DNA from: Vicia villosa
Taxonomy: Eukaryota; Streptophyta; Magnoliopsida; Fabales; Fabaceae
NCBI RefSeq assembly: GCF_029867415.1
Contig: NC_081185.1
Coordinates: 113,009,466 to 113,073,465 of the forward strand
Direction: 5' to 3'
Length of the DNA stretch: 64,000 bases
Part shown: piece by piece, positions 22,498-34,594 of the stretch
Layout of the letters: the number at the start of each line of letters is the position of its first letter
Position numbering within the stretch: position 1 is the stretch's first letter
Program-made: the position numbers and the translations under genes
Notes under the pieces: generated by a model
The model's database searches: none
Seen by the model: only the letters and a program-made list of their open reading frames with translations
Told to the model about the DNA's origin: nothing

Positions 22498-25400
22498 TCA
22501 ACTCTCATTGAACTGACTCTTCGCTTTGTTCCAATCTTCAACATCTTGCTTACATACCAATCGCGAACCACACCTCACTATTTGCAGTGATTGACAGCAA
22601 TAACATTTCAGTGCAAATTCAATGTCATTCCAACAATCATCTTTGAGTATTCTGTCGCGAAATTGATCAATGGACAAGTAGAGAATATAAAGATGAGGAT
22701 GACATGGATTCATAGGAGGTAATCTTCTGGAGCTGATAAACAGCTTACCATTAGGTGAAAACAGATAACAATCAATCTCATGCTTGCAAAGTTCAGGTGG
22801 ATCAGCATAACTCTCTAATAGAAAACACAGAGAAAATCCTACCCAATCATCTAGAGGACAATTCTTAGGAACTTGTATTTTTGCCCAGGAAACAGTTCTT
22901 TGAGGTACAAACCACGGTGGAATTACTTCCCCTGGGATAAGCATGTCAAATCTTGCAGATGGAAGACAAAGTGCCTGAAACATTTGTGTCGTATGTCACA
23001 ATCAAAGTACTTCAAGAATTTTTATTGAGCGACAGACAAATCTAGTATACTTACCCCAATAAAGCTGCCAAAAAGTTTTTGAACATTGTTTAGTCGTCTA
23101 GGTGATGCAAAGAGACTACATGGCTTTGCTGGATTAAATTTCGTAGTTTCCAGTGAATCACAATTGCTTGCATCCAACTGTGTCATACTTGATGCAAGCT
23201 CTGGCAATGATTGTAGCTTCTGGCAGGAATTTAGAGTAAGCAAATCCAGTCGTGGAAGTTTAGAAATTGCGCTTGGTATGCTAACAAAATTGTTACCAGT
23301 CAGATTCAAAGAACGCAACGATGATAGGTGGCTGAAATAATCTGGTATTGATTTGTCAGAAAGGTTACAGTAACTTAGATTTATATATCTCAAAGAGGGT
23401 AGACTCGAGACAGAAGTTGGAAATCTGAATCCAGTGGAATCTGGTTGACTCCCAAACATCCAATTGAAGGGAAGAAACCAGTTCTTCGACTTGGATAATG
23501 GACCTTTGCAACCGGAAAATGATAATACTCTAAGTCTATCTAGATAAAAAATGGAGGAAGGTAGTTCATCGATAGCAGTATCATTGGCTAGGAGTTCCTC
23601 CAAACTCTTGATTTCCTTTAAACCATCCGGCAATCTACAAAGTTTTGAACATCCGGAAATGTCCAACGTTACGAGGGAATTCAATCCATGAATCGTGTCT
23701 GGTATGCAAACAAGACTTTTGCAGTCCTTTAAGTTCAACATAATAAGTCCAACTAGGGATCCAAGTGATGAGGGTAGTTTTCTTATAGCTGTTCCTTGTA
23801 ACTCAAGCAATGATAGATTTTCCATGTTTTCCCCGAATTCCGGAAGGAATTTAAATTCGGAACAGCCAGAAAGAGTTAACATCTGCAGAGAACTCATCTC
23901 CAATTTCCCTGGAAGAGACTGAAGACTTTTGCAGTTTTCGAAATTCATCAAAACAACTTTCTTGTGACGTACAAGAGACGGATGAACTTCGTTTAGGCTT
24001 GCACATCCTTTAAGAATCAAGTTTTCAAGATTTGGAACACCGGAAAAATCAGGCAATCTCTTTAGGTTCTTGGAAAAAGCCATATTCAAGTACTTCAGCT
24101 TTTCCATAAACTGCTCAAAATCGTAAAGATGTGAGAACAAGTTATCAGCATGAAATGTCACGGTGATGAAATTTAATAGAGCTCTCGATGAAAGACTCTC
24201 TTAACTTTATTCCTTGCCAAAGTTGTTGAATTTTGCTATGAGATAGTTTAATGTTAACAACTTCATCGAGTGGATTTGTTAGTGGCAAAGCTTTCAAAGG
24301 ACATCCTCTCCAGCGAAGAACTTTCAAAGAGCTAGGGAGGCAATTGAGGCCGAGGGGAAGTTGCATCTCGCATAAACTGAGATATTTTAGCTGACTTGTC
24401 TTAAAGAATGCTTCAGTGCTCCAACATGCTTCATATGGTTGAAGTAACTTCATAGCTATGCTGTTAATCGCATCAGTTCCCTATAAAACCATAACAAAAA
24501 GTATAATCTTAAAGAATGAGGGAAAACACAAACTTAAGCAAGAAAATCGTTGCATTAGCACTTACCTTATTTTTTGTCAACACATGATCAATGTCGTCTC
24601 GAGACCATAACCTACTACGTCTGCTTGGATCATATGGAGACTCCTGAAATACGATATCCCTGCCCATTTCTTGAAGCAAATCATGCATATCAAGTTTATC
24701 ATCCCTGCAATCTTTAGTTATTAAAGATCTTTCAATCAAAATTTCGATTCCAATTTGAGGGAAATAACCGTAACATTCTAATAAATCTATTACTTTATCT
24801 GTCTTCATTCCCTTGAAGAAACAGGCAATATCTAGAAAAATATCCTTCTCCATGGGGTCTAAACTCTCATAACTTATTTTCAGTTTATCTTGGATTCTAG
24901 GGTGTGGAACAGTTCTTATTTTCTTAATCGCACTATGCCAAACATCGACATTTCTTCCATAGAGATAGGAACCTAACACCTCAAGTGCCAATGGAAGACC
25001 ACCAGTATAATCCACCACTTCTTTGGTCAAATCCAAATACCCTTCTTGTGGTTTATCTCCTTTAAAGGCTTTCAAACAAAAGAGATTAAGGGCTTCTTTT
25101 TGAAATAGCATTCCAACTTCATAAGTTTTATGTACTCCATGTGTCACTAGCAAGTGTTTATCTCTAGTTGTGATTATTACTCTACTTCCCGGACCAAACC
25201 AATCTTGTTTCGCAGCTAAATTCTCCAACTGGTTTACATCATTCACATCATCAAGAACAAGCAGAGCCTTTTTTCTGCATAAAGAGTTTCGTATTGTGTT
25301 TTTCCCATCATACAAATTATGAAAATCATTCTTACTTATATTTAGCTGAGATAGAAGTTGTCTTTGTATGTGAACTAAACCTTTTCTCTCAGACAACTCT

Positions 25401-26341
25401 CTAACATTCTCAAGAAAGCAAGTAAGTTCAAATTCACCTTGGATTGCTTTATAGACAGATCTAGCAATAGTCGATTTGCCTATGCCACCCATACCCCATA
25501 TGCCTATAAAGCGCACATCGTTTAACTGCATACCTATGAGCTTGTTCACTTCATCCACCTTTGAAGCAATCCCAACAAGGCTCTCTGTGCAAGATGGCAA
25601 CTTCGGAACCAACTTTCTATGTATGTGTTGAGCAATGTTTTCCACTAGTGATGCCTCATGCCTGTTCAGACAACAAGCAAAATCCAAGGTAAGATCTTAA
25701 ACACATGCAATGAATGAATTCAGCAATCTTAAACACATACAAATATGTCTGATAATGAAATAGCTAGCTTACTGGCCATTGGAGTCCCATCCAGAGTAAC
25801 TGGCAACTTGTGTTAAAGCATCTCTCCATCTTTCAACCCTGTCACTGTGTTCACCAAATTTCTCTTGATGTTTTCTGAAAGCATCCTCATAGCTTCCTCT
25901 TTGATGCCGAACATCAGACGGGTCCACACCATAGAAGACTGGCAAAACTTCAAGACCCTGCAGGTTGTTCTTTCTAGTGCTACACTCCATGATCATTTGA
26001 AGCTCATCCAAACACCAAGTGGAAGAAGCATAGTCTGGTGAGAGAATAGTGATGGCAAACATAGAATCTTGAATTGCATTGATTAGCTTTTGTGAAATGA
26101 CTTGGCCTCTCTCAAGATCTTTGTCATCTCTGAAAGTTGTGATCCCTTTTCTTTCAAGGGAAGCACATAGATGATCGGTGAATCCTTTGCGAGTATCTTC
26201 TCCTCTAAAACTCAAAAACACATGGTAGGTGCATAGCCTTGTGGTTGAACTTGAACTGCTAGGAGAAGAAGAAGAAGAAGAAGAAGAAGAAGAAGATGCT
26301 GCACATAGAGTGAGTGCTTCCATTTGTTCAACAATTGACAC
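22498..26341 (-). CDS. TIR-NBS-LRR resistance protein gene with C-terminal post-LRR domain; defective third splice
   Basis: Five exons: 26341-25773 (TIR), 25661-24566 (NB-ARC), 24480-24206 (linker), 24110-23055 (LRR) and 22974-22498 (post-LRR). The TIR domain starts after a poly-Ser tract with YHVFLSFRGEDTRKGF. NB-ARC has P-loop GMGGIGKSTIAR, kinase-2 ALLVLDDVND, GLPLALEVLG and LDMHDLLQEMG. The LRRs contain NLENLILKGC-like units. The tail IPGEVIPPWF fits the C-JID/post-LRR domain of TNLs. Such proteins sense pathogen effectors, and their TIR domains act as NADases. The junction of exons 3 and 4 fails: exon 3 ends in phase 2 at GTTAAG (donor 24205) while every available acceptor of exon 4 is phase 0. 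The pattern suggests loss of one G from AAG|GTTAAG. Without it the product would stop soon after the NB-ARC linker. Identity is sure; function is doubtful. Confidence 0.9.
26264..26296 (-). repeat. GAA/TTC microsatellite coding the TNL poly-serine tract
   Basis: About eleven trinucleotide units of gaa on the plus strand encode most of a run of serines near residues 16-31 of the TNL product, just before the TIR domain. Length variation here would change only the serine run. Confidence 0.85.
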
Positions 26342-27600
26342 AACTTTGAGCTTGTATTGTTCTGTGTTATTCTACATGAAGTGAATACAAGCTTTTATTA
26401 AAGAGTGCAAGTGGGAATAAAGTAATGTTCGGTTTGAGTGGAAGGTGGTATGGTAGATTCTAGTGTGAAAGAGAGAACCATCCATGACTATAAAGAGAAA
26501 GATGAAGTGTATTTAACATAGAATAAGAATAACGAAGACTATTTTACAAATATGGTCTACCAGGAAAGAGATGTTTTTTTTTTTTTTTTGTTTAATTTTT
26601 ATTTTTATTTACATTTGGAGTACCATGGATGAAGATCAAAATATAAATATAATTTAGATCTTTAATTTTTGATCCATGTGTATTCTAAAACCACTAATCC
26701 CGTTAGTCTCATATTATTTGTTTGTTAATCTATATTATTTATTCTTGATCGTAACCAAAATTATGTTTGCATTGTAGTTTGGGCTGTTTCGGACCAGTCC
26801 GGGTATTCAAGGTCCCGAGAGTTGGAACGAAAATCTAATCGGGTAAATCGAACCAGATCAGTGTTGGTTATTTTTAAGACCGAAATTGATCTAGTACGTT
26901 CGGGTAAACCGAGACTGGACCGGATAATAGATGATTTGTTAATGAAAAATCGAGACCGAACCGATAATTTCCGGATCGAGTATCCAGACCACCCGAATTA
27001 GAGAGGAAAAATAAAAAAAAAATAAAATTTTTAATTTCAAAATTCACAATAAATTGCAATTTCATTAAATTTTCATATTCTCATTGCAATTTGACATTCA
27101 CATTACATTTTAATCAAAATTCACATAATCATTTCACATGTTCAAAATAGAAGTTAATGCAAATAACTAAACCTTGTTCAAACATAAGCTATGAAACTTA
27201 TAATTTCAAAAAACACAAAATATCATTACATTTGATAATGATGCCTCAGAACAATCTCATCATTGACATTGCAGTTATATATCTTCAAGTTGTTGTTGTA
27301 GAAGAAGCAACAGTTGGATCCTCACCGAAATGATATGTTAAAGGTTCATCTTGTGGTTCTTCAAACTACAAAAGTAAAAGGATAACTTCATAAGCACCAC
27401 AAATGTAAAAGCATAAGCCATATAAATATTCAATAAAAATAGACCATAAGCAAAAGTTATTTACAATACTAGCAGTGCAATCCTTTTTAATTCCATACTT
27501 CTCCTTCACCCAAGCACCCACAAAGAACCATTTCAATTGTTTTAGTTTTCGTAGAAGATCGTTTCGGATCAATAATCCTTTTACCAACACTAAAATTTGC
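26342..27600. other. TNL upstream region and unassigned repeat-like DNA
   Basis: The first few hundred bases should contain the TNL promoter and 5' leader. From about 26.77 to 27.0 kb there is a GC-richer patch with short recurring words (cgggtaa, gaccgaacc, ccggat) that looks like a degenerate transposon piece. No gene is supported. Confidence 0.35.
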
Positions 27601-27629
27601 TAAATTTAGGATATTGTCACCTTTGAGAT

Positions 27630-27850
27630 TTTCTCAAAGGTGACAAGAATCCATATTTTGCTACATTTAGGGCGAAACTTTGCAATCCTTTTTCTGTAAA
27701 TCTTTGAAGGTTACCTTTTTTGCATCTATAGGATTTTCCCCTAAATCCCCATAGCCATTCTGAACTATTTCCAACACTTCTCGAGCACCATAAATTGAAT
27801 TCATCAAGGCACTACATTATTTCCAATTGCTTCTATCAAGAACCAAGAAG
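27630..27850 (-). pseudogene. Possible Copia gag (UBN2-like) fragment
   Basis: Minus-strand conceptual translation gives NSIYGAREVLEIVQNGYG, then a Lys/Asp-rich stretch KVTFKDLQKKDCK before a stop. Copia gag proteins have a comparable sequence (small residue, W/L-E-I-V-x-N-G-Y, then K-x-L-K-K-D-x-K). The match is short and no LTR was identified, so this is tentative. Confidence 0.35.
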
Positions 27851-28018
27851 TTTGATAAAAAAAATCATTTACATTTACGATTGTTGAGCAAGAACAATGA
27901 AAATCACACACCTCACTCCCGTATTTTCCAACAATTTATCCCCTCATTTGTTTCTCGTGTTCTTTTGAATACGAACCTAAACTCTTGATATCAATTGTTA
28001 GTGTAACAACAAGTGCCT

Positions 28019-29293
28019 GAAATAGACGCGTTCGGCAGCAATGGAAATGTGAACAGGTGGTTGAGAAATGGTGGACGTGGAAATGGAGGCCGAACCAATC
28101 TTGGAAGTGAAGAGGTCTGCAACGGAAACAGTGCCATGGACTCTCAAATGTTGAGAGAAATCAATGCTGGCCACTCTAGGCATGGAAGAGTTTTAATTGA
28201 TAGAGATCCTACCTCTAAACAATTAAAATTCTTCAAATTCAAGGATACTTCTACGAATCAAGCAAGCGACTCCCAATCTTGGTCTGCTTTTAATCCGGCT
28301 GAAATTTTGACCGCGCCTCCAACTATAAATTCTCATTTTAAAGACTCGGTTGCAACTTTTACAGAGTCATTGCCAAGAATCGAAACGGAACTGGCTGAAT
28401 TGTTGAAGAAGAAGGCTACTATTAGCATGAAAGGCACACAAATGCAAGACAGTATCGAAATTTATCCTATCAAGACTATGATGCAGAATCCAGCAATCAA
28501 TAATTCCAGAGCTACCAAGTCCAACCCAGATTTTGCACTAGTGAAGGCCATCACAGACGCGTCGAGTTCTAATGAAGACTCCGCTAGTTTCCCATCCACT
28601 GTTCAGTTACTTTTGAAGGATGGACTAGGGAGCAATTCTGACCTTGGAAAGCTCCCGAATGCGGAACTGTTTACTGCCAGACATCAGTTATTTTCTGGTA
28701 GAACTGATGCAAACATTCTTTTAAATAAGGCAGCACCGGATAATACGGCTGGACTGAGCATTATGTCTAAGCCAGATGAAAACAAGAGTGTTCTGTAGGA
28801 TGCTCCCCCTGCCATAATTCAACATGTTCGACGTAACGATAATGCTCTCAAAATGCAAACAGCCGATGCAAAGATTGTCAAGATAGGAAGCATAAAACTG
28901 AGGTCCGATTTCAAAGCAGTTTCAGCATCCTCCAAAGCATCCGCTACAGGGTACATCACCAACAAGATTCCTGTTACCAAATTATCCATGAAGAGTCAAG
29001 CCCGACGTAAAAGTTCGATAAAAACTTCTCTGTTGGAGGAAGGATATCAGTATGTTGGTGAAGGCAACAACAATGGGAAAATTATGAAAAAGAGGTCGTG
29101 TACGGAAGATAACGGCACCGAGGATCCGAAGATTGAGTTGGACAAAAGTGTGAAGATTGAACCTGGGATTGTTGTTAACACAGGGACTACTTTACTTGTT
29201 GCTGGAAATGACATAACTATGCAACATAGTCCAAATCCTAATGTCACTATTGTATTGGCAGACACTGTTAATCAGGCCTGCCAGAAGCCATGA
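28019..29293 (+). pseudogene. LINE ORF1, C-terminal part, one internal stop
   Basis: One frame is open from the 5' truncation point to 29293 except for a TAG at 28796-28798. The start is Gly/Asn/Arg-rich (GRGNGGRTN), as after the zinc knuckle of plant LINE ORF1 proteins. The rest is Ser/Lys-rich with no recognised domain. Its stop overlaps the start of ORF2 in the sequence ATGA (29290-29293). ORF1 proteins bind the LINE RNA. Confidence 0.65.
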
Positions 29294-32200
29294 ATGTGTT
29301 AAGCTGGAACTGCCGGGGCTTAGGTAATCCGAGTGCAGTTCCAAATTTAAAATACCTCATCCGAAGATATAAACCAGATGTTATTTTTCTGTATGACACA
29401 ATAAGCAGTTCAAATAAAATTGAGGAGTTGCGTTATCTTTTGCATTTTGATTGTTGTTTTACGGTTGATAGAGTAGGACGGGGAGGTGGAATGGCGGTCT
29501 TTTGGAAAAATTCTACTAACTGTGAAATTCAGAATTATTCTCGGAATCATATCGACATATTAGTTCATGACATCAGAAAGGGAAATTGGAGATTGACAGG
29601 TTTCTATGGACACCCCGAAACTTCAAACAGGAGGTTATCTTGGAATCTACTCCGAAACCTCTCGATAAGCTCTAATTTATCATGGTGTATCTTGGGAGGT
29701 TTTAACGACATCCTTTCTTCCAATGAGAAAAGAGGTAGAGTGGAAAGACCCAATTGGTTGATAAATGGTTTCAGGCAAGCTATTCAAGACACCGACTTGG
29801 TGGATATTCACATGGAAGGTCATAGGTTCACTTGGTTTAGAAGTCTGGGAACTGACAGAGCAGTAGAAGAAAAAATTGACAGAATTATGGCAAACAGAGC
29901 TTGGTTGTCTTTATTCCAGTTTGCGAATGCGCATTGCCTCTCAGCTATTACGTCGGATCACTACCCTATTTTGCTTCGATGTGAGAAAGATCTTATTCCT
30001 AATCGGACGCAGTTGGGCTTCCGCTTTGAAAATGCTTAGTTAGCCGAACCAGGTTTCGACGATCTTGTGCGCGAGCAATGGGACAGTCTTGACAATCTGC
30101 CATTATTAGATAAGCTGGAGCAGAATGGAGAAATTCTGCAGAACTGGGGCAAATCCAATTGGCACAAGATCGGGAAAGAAATTTACAAACTTCACAGGAA
30201 GATAAATCAAACTCGAATTAACGTCGGGCATGATAATGTTAATTACTTTACAGCTCTTAAAAGGCGCATGAATTCCCTTCTAGTAAAATATGATGCTTAT
30301 TGGAAACAGAGAGCAAAAGTTCACTGGTACAAAGACGGTGATCTTAATACTCGGTTTTTCCACATTGCCGCTACTTGCAGGAAGAAAGTGAATACTATCA
30401 AGTCTCTCACAAACAGTACCGGGGAAACTAAAAGGCGACAGAGGACATGTGCACCATAGCTCACGATTATTTTTCTGACCTTTTTCAGATGCAGCCAAGT
30501 TCTCGTGATAAGGTTCTGCAGGCTATTAATCCCTCCTTAACTGAATACGATAACAACATGCTGACAGCCCCGTTCTTTATTGAGGAATTTTGTGAAGCTA
30601 CTTTTGCTATGGAAGACGACAAAAGTCCCGGACCCGATGGTTACAATCCTGGTTTTTATCAACATTTCTAGGATAAGTGTGAATCGGATATTGTTAATGC
30701 TGCTGTTTCGTGGTTAGAGCTCGATGTTTTCCCCCAAACCTCTACAAGACAAATATTACTCTTATTCCTAAAGGAGAAGTGCAAACATCCTTAAAAGACT
30801 AGATACCGATTGCTTTATGTAATGTGGTATACAAGATTATTGCCAAGGTCCTCGCAAACAGGTTGAAAAGAGTGCTTCATAAGTGCATTTCTGAAAACCA
30901 GTCAGCCTTTGTACCTGGTAGATCCATTCTAGATAACGCCATGGCGGCAATCGAAGTAATTCATCATATGAAGGATAAGACCAAAGGTAAGGTCGGCGAT
31001 ATTGCTTTAAAGCTCGACATTAGTAAAGCTTATGACAGGATCGACTGGATTTATTTAAGGGAGATTCTTTCTACCATGGGATTCAGCCAAAAATGGGTTA
31101 AATGGATTATGCTCTGTGTAGAAACAGTATATTACTCGGTGAATTTAAATGGTAATAAGGTCGGGCCAATCATCACGGGTAGAGGTTTGAGGCAAGGGGA
31201 TCCCCTATTCCCGTATCTGTTTATCATTTGTTCTGAAGGCCTTACCGCCCTGATCAAGATGGCAGAAGCAAGAGGGGATGTACACGGATAAAAAATTTAT
31301 AAAAATGCTCCAATTATATCCCATTTACTATTTGCAGATGATTGTTTTTTGTTTTTCAAAGCTGCTCACAAAGAAGCTATTGAAATTAAAAATATCCTTG
31401 TCACTTATGAAGAGGCGTCGGGTCAATCTATCAACTTGCAAAAATCTGAACTATTCTGCAGTAGGAACGTTTCTACGGAGATAAAAGATATGTTGGCGGA
31501 TACTTTAGGGGTTCGACAAGTGTTAGGGACGGCTAATTACCTTGGTGTTCCTTCTATGATTGGTAGAAGCAGGAAAGGAACTTTCAAGTATATCAAAGAC
31601 AGAGTTTGGAAAAAGTTAAACTCCTGGAGTAGCAGAAGTCTTTCTCAAGCAGGTAGAGAAACCCTCATCAAGTCCGTGATACAAGCTATTCCTTCATATA
31701 TTATGAGTATCTTTTTACTACCTCCATCTTTAAGTGACGAGCTCGAGATAATGATGAATTCTTTTTGGTGGGGCCATAACCGGAATATAGGAAAAGGTCT
31801 TAATTGGCTATCCTGGGATAAATTGTCTATATCTAAGAGAAACAAAGGTATGGGTTTTAGAAATCTCAGTGCTTTCAACTATGCAATGTTAGGTAAACAG
31901 GCTTGGAACATTATGACAAATCCTGATAATCTTGTTACTAAACTGTTTAAAGCGAGATATTTTCCCAACTGTGATTTTCTGGATTCAGGCATTGGGCACA
32001 ACCCAAGCTACGTTTGGAGGAGTGTATGGAGTTCTAAATTTTTGATTCGAGGAGGGTATAAGTGGAGCATTGGGTCGGGAGAAAATATTCCTGTCTGGGT
32101 CAGAATTGGTTACATGACGACACCTCTTTGATCAATCCGTGGCCAAACAGCCCAATTATTACCAGGCTGAAAGTTACGGACTTAATGAGCACAAATTTTA

Positions 32201-33364
32201 AGTCGTGGTCTCCCGATATGATTCTTCCTTTAGTAGGGAGGGCTGCTGCGGACAAAGTCTTTCATACCCCGTTATTCGAAGCGGTCCACGTGGATATAAT
32301 GACTTGGAAGTTTGAAGGAAGTGGTATTTACTCCGCAAGGAGTGCGTACCGTTATTGTATAAACAAAGTTATAGATACCTCTCACCTCACAGCAGATGGG
32401 AACTGGGATTTACTTCGGAGTCTGGTGATTCCCCCAAGAGTAAAAAAAATTTTGTGGCGGCTATGTAGAAACTCAATTCCCACCCAAATTCGGCTTAAAG
32501 ATAAAGGTATTGATTGCCCGAATACGTGTGGCATTTGCGGTTTGGAGGAAGAGAGCTATCATCACCTTTTCTTCCATTGTTCTAAAAGCTTGGAGTGTTG
32601 GAATAGTGTGGGGTTATGGTCGAAATTAAATCCTATGCTGAATTTTCAAACTCTTGTAGCTTCGATTGTGTTCTCCTTTTTGCAGGTTGCCAACCAAGAG
32701 GAACAACACTTTCTCTACAGTCTTATGGAGTCTTTGGAAGTGTAGGAATAATCTGATATGGAATCAATTGGAAGAATCCACAGACAATATATGTAATCGA
32801 GCTATGAATCTTTTATTCGGCTGGAGAAATGCTCAGACAACAAAGAACTCCTTTAAATCCCAATCAAATAGTTCTGCTGATTTGTCTTGGAGCAAGCCGG
32901 TGCTTGGGCGTCTCAAATGTAACATTGATGCCTCATTTTCTAACAACAAAGTGGGCATTGATGCATGTATTAGAGACGATAAGGGTTCTTTTATCGCAGC
33001 CAGAACATAGTGGTTTTCCCCCATTACTGAAGTTGCTGTAGGGGAAGCTATGGGGCTCCTTTCTTCTATCAAATGGGTGCATGAGCTTGGTTACGATAAC
33101 GTGGATTTTGAGTTAGATGCTAAAAGCGTTGAGGATAATGTGAATAGGATCCTTCCAAACAATACGGATTGTGGTGCTATTACTTTAGAATGTAAGCGCG
33201 TTCTAGCATCTTTGTTTAGGAACTCTCATGTTAAGTTCATTAGAAGACAAACCAATGAAGTTGCTCATGTCTTAGCTAGGGCGACTACATCTTTAGCTAA
33301 TTTTCATGTTTTTACCGATGTACCAACATGTATTCTCCCTCTTATTATTAATGAAATGAAGTAA
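29290..33364 (+). pseudogene. LINE ORF2: AP endonuclease, reverse transcriptase and RNase H, broken
   Basis: The endonuclease opens with MNVLSWNCRGLGNP and contains SDHYPI near its end. Reverse transcriptase blocks follow: DDKSPGPDGYN, FVPGRSILDN, ALKLDISKAYDRIDW, RGLRQGDPLFPYLF and the active-site LLFADDCFLFF near 31.33 kb. A zinc-binding block (CGICGLEEESYHHLFFHC) is near 32.55 kb. An RNase H-like domain (LKCNIDASFSNN...FIRRQTNEVAHVLAR) ends the protein. Stops occur at 30037 and 30669, among others, and frame changes near 30.44, 31.29, 32.1 and 32.74 kb. Several stops replace Trp codons. The protein would nick target DNA and reverse-transcribe the LINE RNA, but this copy cannot make it. Confidence 0.88.
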
Positions 33365-33394
33365 GTGTTTTTTCTCTAAAAAAAACAAGTGCCT

Positions 33395-33823
33395 TATTTC
33401 CCACACAATCTATGATAAATCACAGAAATGAAATTAATTATTGAATATTGTAGAGAGGATATATGGTTGTAACTATATTGATTGATTACAAGTAGAGAGT
33501 TATAATTTATTTATATTGCTTTCTTGTTGATAAATTTTTTTGTCATTGGACATTGGCCGTTGAAATACAAGTGTAATTTAAAGTCTTACATTGTTTGAAA
33601 AAATAGAAGTTAAACACTTTATAAATGAGATAACTCATATACTTATGTCTTAAAATTTAGATGAATATATAATAAAAGTATCTCTTATTTATATGTTATC
33701 GAGTTTAACCCATTATCGATGCTCTTCCACATGACCTATCATAGTCACCATAGCAATTGGAAATTTCTTCACCCACCTCCTAACCTTCTTGCCCACCCCT
33801 GGTGAATTTACCACAATACCCCT
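33395..33823. other. No gene seen
   Basis: This is AT-rich DNA between the LINE target duplication and the palindrome cluster. Nothing was recognised. Confidence 0.4.
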
Positions 33824-34036
33824 TGTTTCGGAAGTTCATTTTCGAAACTGTACTTTTTTTCTTAAAAAAGGTGTTTTCGGAAATGTATCTCCGAAAACGT
33901 GTTTTTTTTAATATAAAATATTGATTTCGGAGATGCATCTCCGAAATAAAGTTACTTTTTCAGAAAATGTGGTGTTTCGGAAGTTCATCTCCGAACGCAC
34001 CCCCTTGGGGGAATTCGGAAATGAACTTCCGAAAAT
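33824..34036. repeat. Cluster of five ~21-bp imperfect palindromes
   Basis: Five copies of a pattern like ttcggagatgcatctccgaa lie at about 33824, 33875, 33924, 33974 and 34013. Core variants are ggaagttcat, ggaaatgtat and ggagatgcat. They sit beyond the stop codon of the PB1-like gene. Two more copies flank its other side (34595-34660). Confidence 0.75.
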
Positions 34037-34126
34037 ATGTCTGGACAGAAGAAAATGAAAAACAACAACAATTCGCTTTATTTAATCGGGTGAAGATTAC
34101 AACGATAATATTACATATAATTAAAG

Positions 34127-34498
34127 TTACATGTTGTTGATCACAGGTAGGTGGGGATGAGTCAACATTTTGATAACGTCGTCCGCCGATCTTTGAAGTT
34201 TCGCGTCCAACTCGATCGGGCCTTTCGAAGAAAATCGGTCGAACGTTGTCCACAAAACCGCCAAATCTTCGTCGTTCTTGATCTCAAAAGGTGTGAACTT
34301 AATGCCTCCCTCGTCGTTAAGCGATGGCGAGCGGTACTCGAGCTTGACAACCTTTCGATTCTCGGGATAGTGCAAAAGCGTGTTGAGCGACGGTATCAAC
34401 TCCGCAAACGGCGTGTCGCGCGAGAAGCGAAATTGGAACGGCATCGGGTAGCCGGTTTCAAAGTAGACGAATGCTAGGTGGGGGTAGGTTTGTGTCAT
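34127..34498 (-). CDS. Small PB1-like protein, likely a MULE accessory or detached N-terminal domain, 123 aa
   Basis: The frame runs from ATG at 34498 (MTQTYPHLAFVYF) to a stop at 34127. An upstream in-frame Met at 34573 is less likely because a TATA box (TATAAATA, minus strand, 34544-34537) lies between the two. The order of features is an N-terminal strand, FQFRFSRDTPFAELIPSLN, a positively charged middle, FEIKNDEDLAVLWTTF, then a strand SKGPIELDAKL. This parallels the N-terminal domain of the inverted-repeat MULE at 46026 (TRFCLSRKANFSYFKQRL...VEVKDDEDLQNMF...YIELYV). It therefore looks like a PB1-type interaction module. It precedes an OTU-fused transposase relic on the same strand 0.35 kb further on. 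The role is inferred. Confidence 0.6.
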   Translation of the reverse strand: MTQTYPHLAFVYFETGYPMPFQFRFSRDTPFAELIPSLNTLLHYPENRKVVKLEYRSPSLNDEGGIKFTPFEIKNDEDLAVLWTTFDRFSSKGPIELDAKLQRSADDVIKMLTHPHLPVINNM

Positions 34499-34536
34499 TT
34501 GTGTTTTGTGGTGTGAAGAGGATGAAGAAGAGTGTG

Positions 34537-34544
34537 TATTTATA
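34537..34544 (-). promoter_or_regulatory. TATA box of the PB1-like gene
   Basis: TATAAATA on the minus strand lies about 40 bp upstream of the ATG at 34498. This spacing is short but supports the internal start over the Met at 34573. Confidence 0.5.
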
Positions 34545-34594
34545 GACTTATTGGAGCATTGATGGCCTAACAAACCTTATCCTGCCTCAGGGGA

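Larger units (their letters stand above)
28019..33383 (+). mobile_element. 5'-truncated L1-type LINE with 11-bp target duplication
   Basis: The 11 bases aacaagtgcct at 28008-28018 recur at 33384-33394. The right copy directly follows an A tract at 33378-33385, as expected for target-primed reverse transcription. The element contains the C-terminal part of ORF1 and a full-length but broken ORF2. The 5' end begins within ORF1, downstream of where a CCHC knuckle would be, so the copy is 5' truncated. Its length is about 5.37 kb. Confidence 0.9.

Noticed and set aside
34151..34477. 108-codon plus-strand frame, rich in Arg and Val
   Set aside because: It is the antisense of the PB1-like gene, which has a TATA box and domain resemblance on the minus strand.
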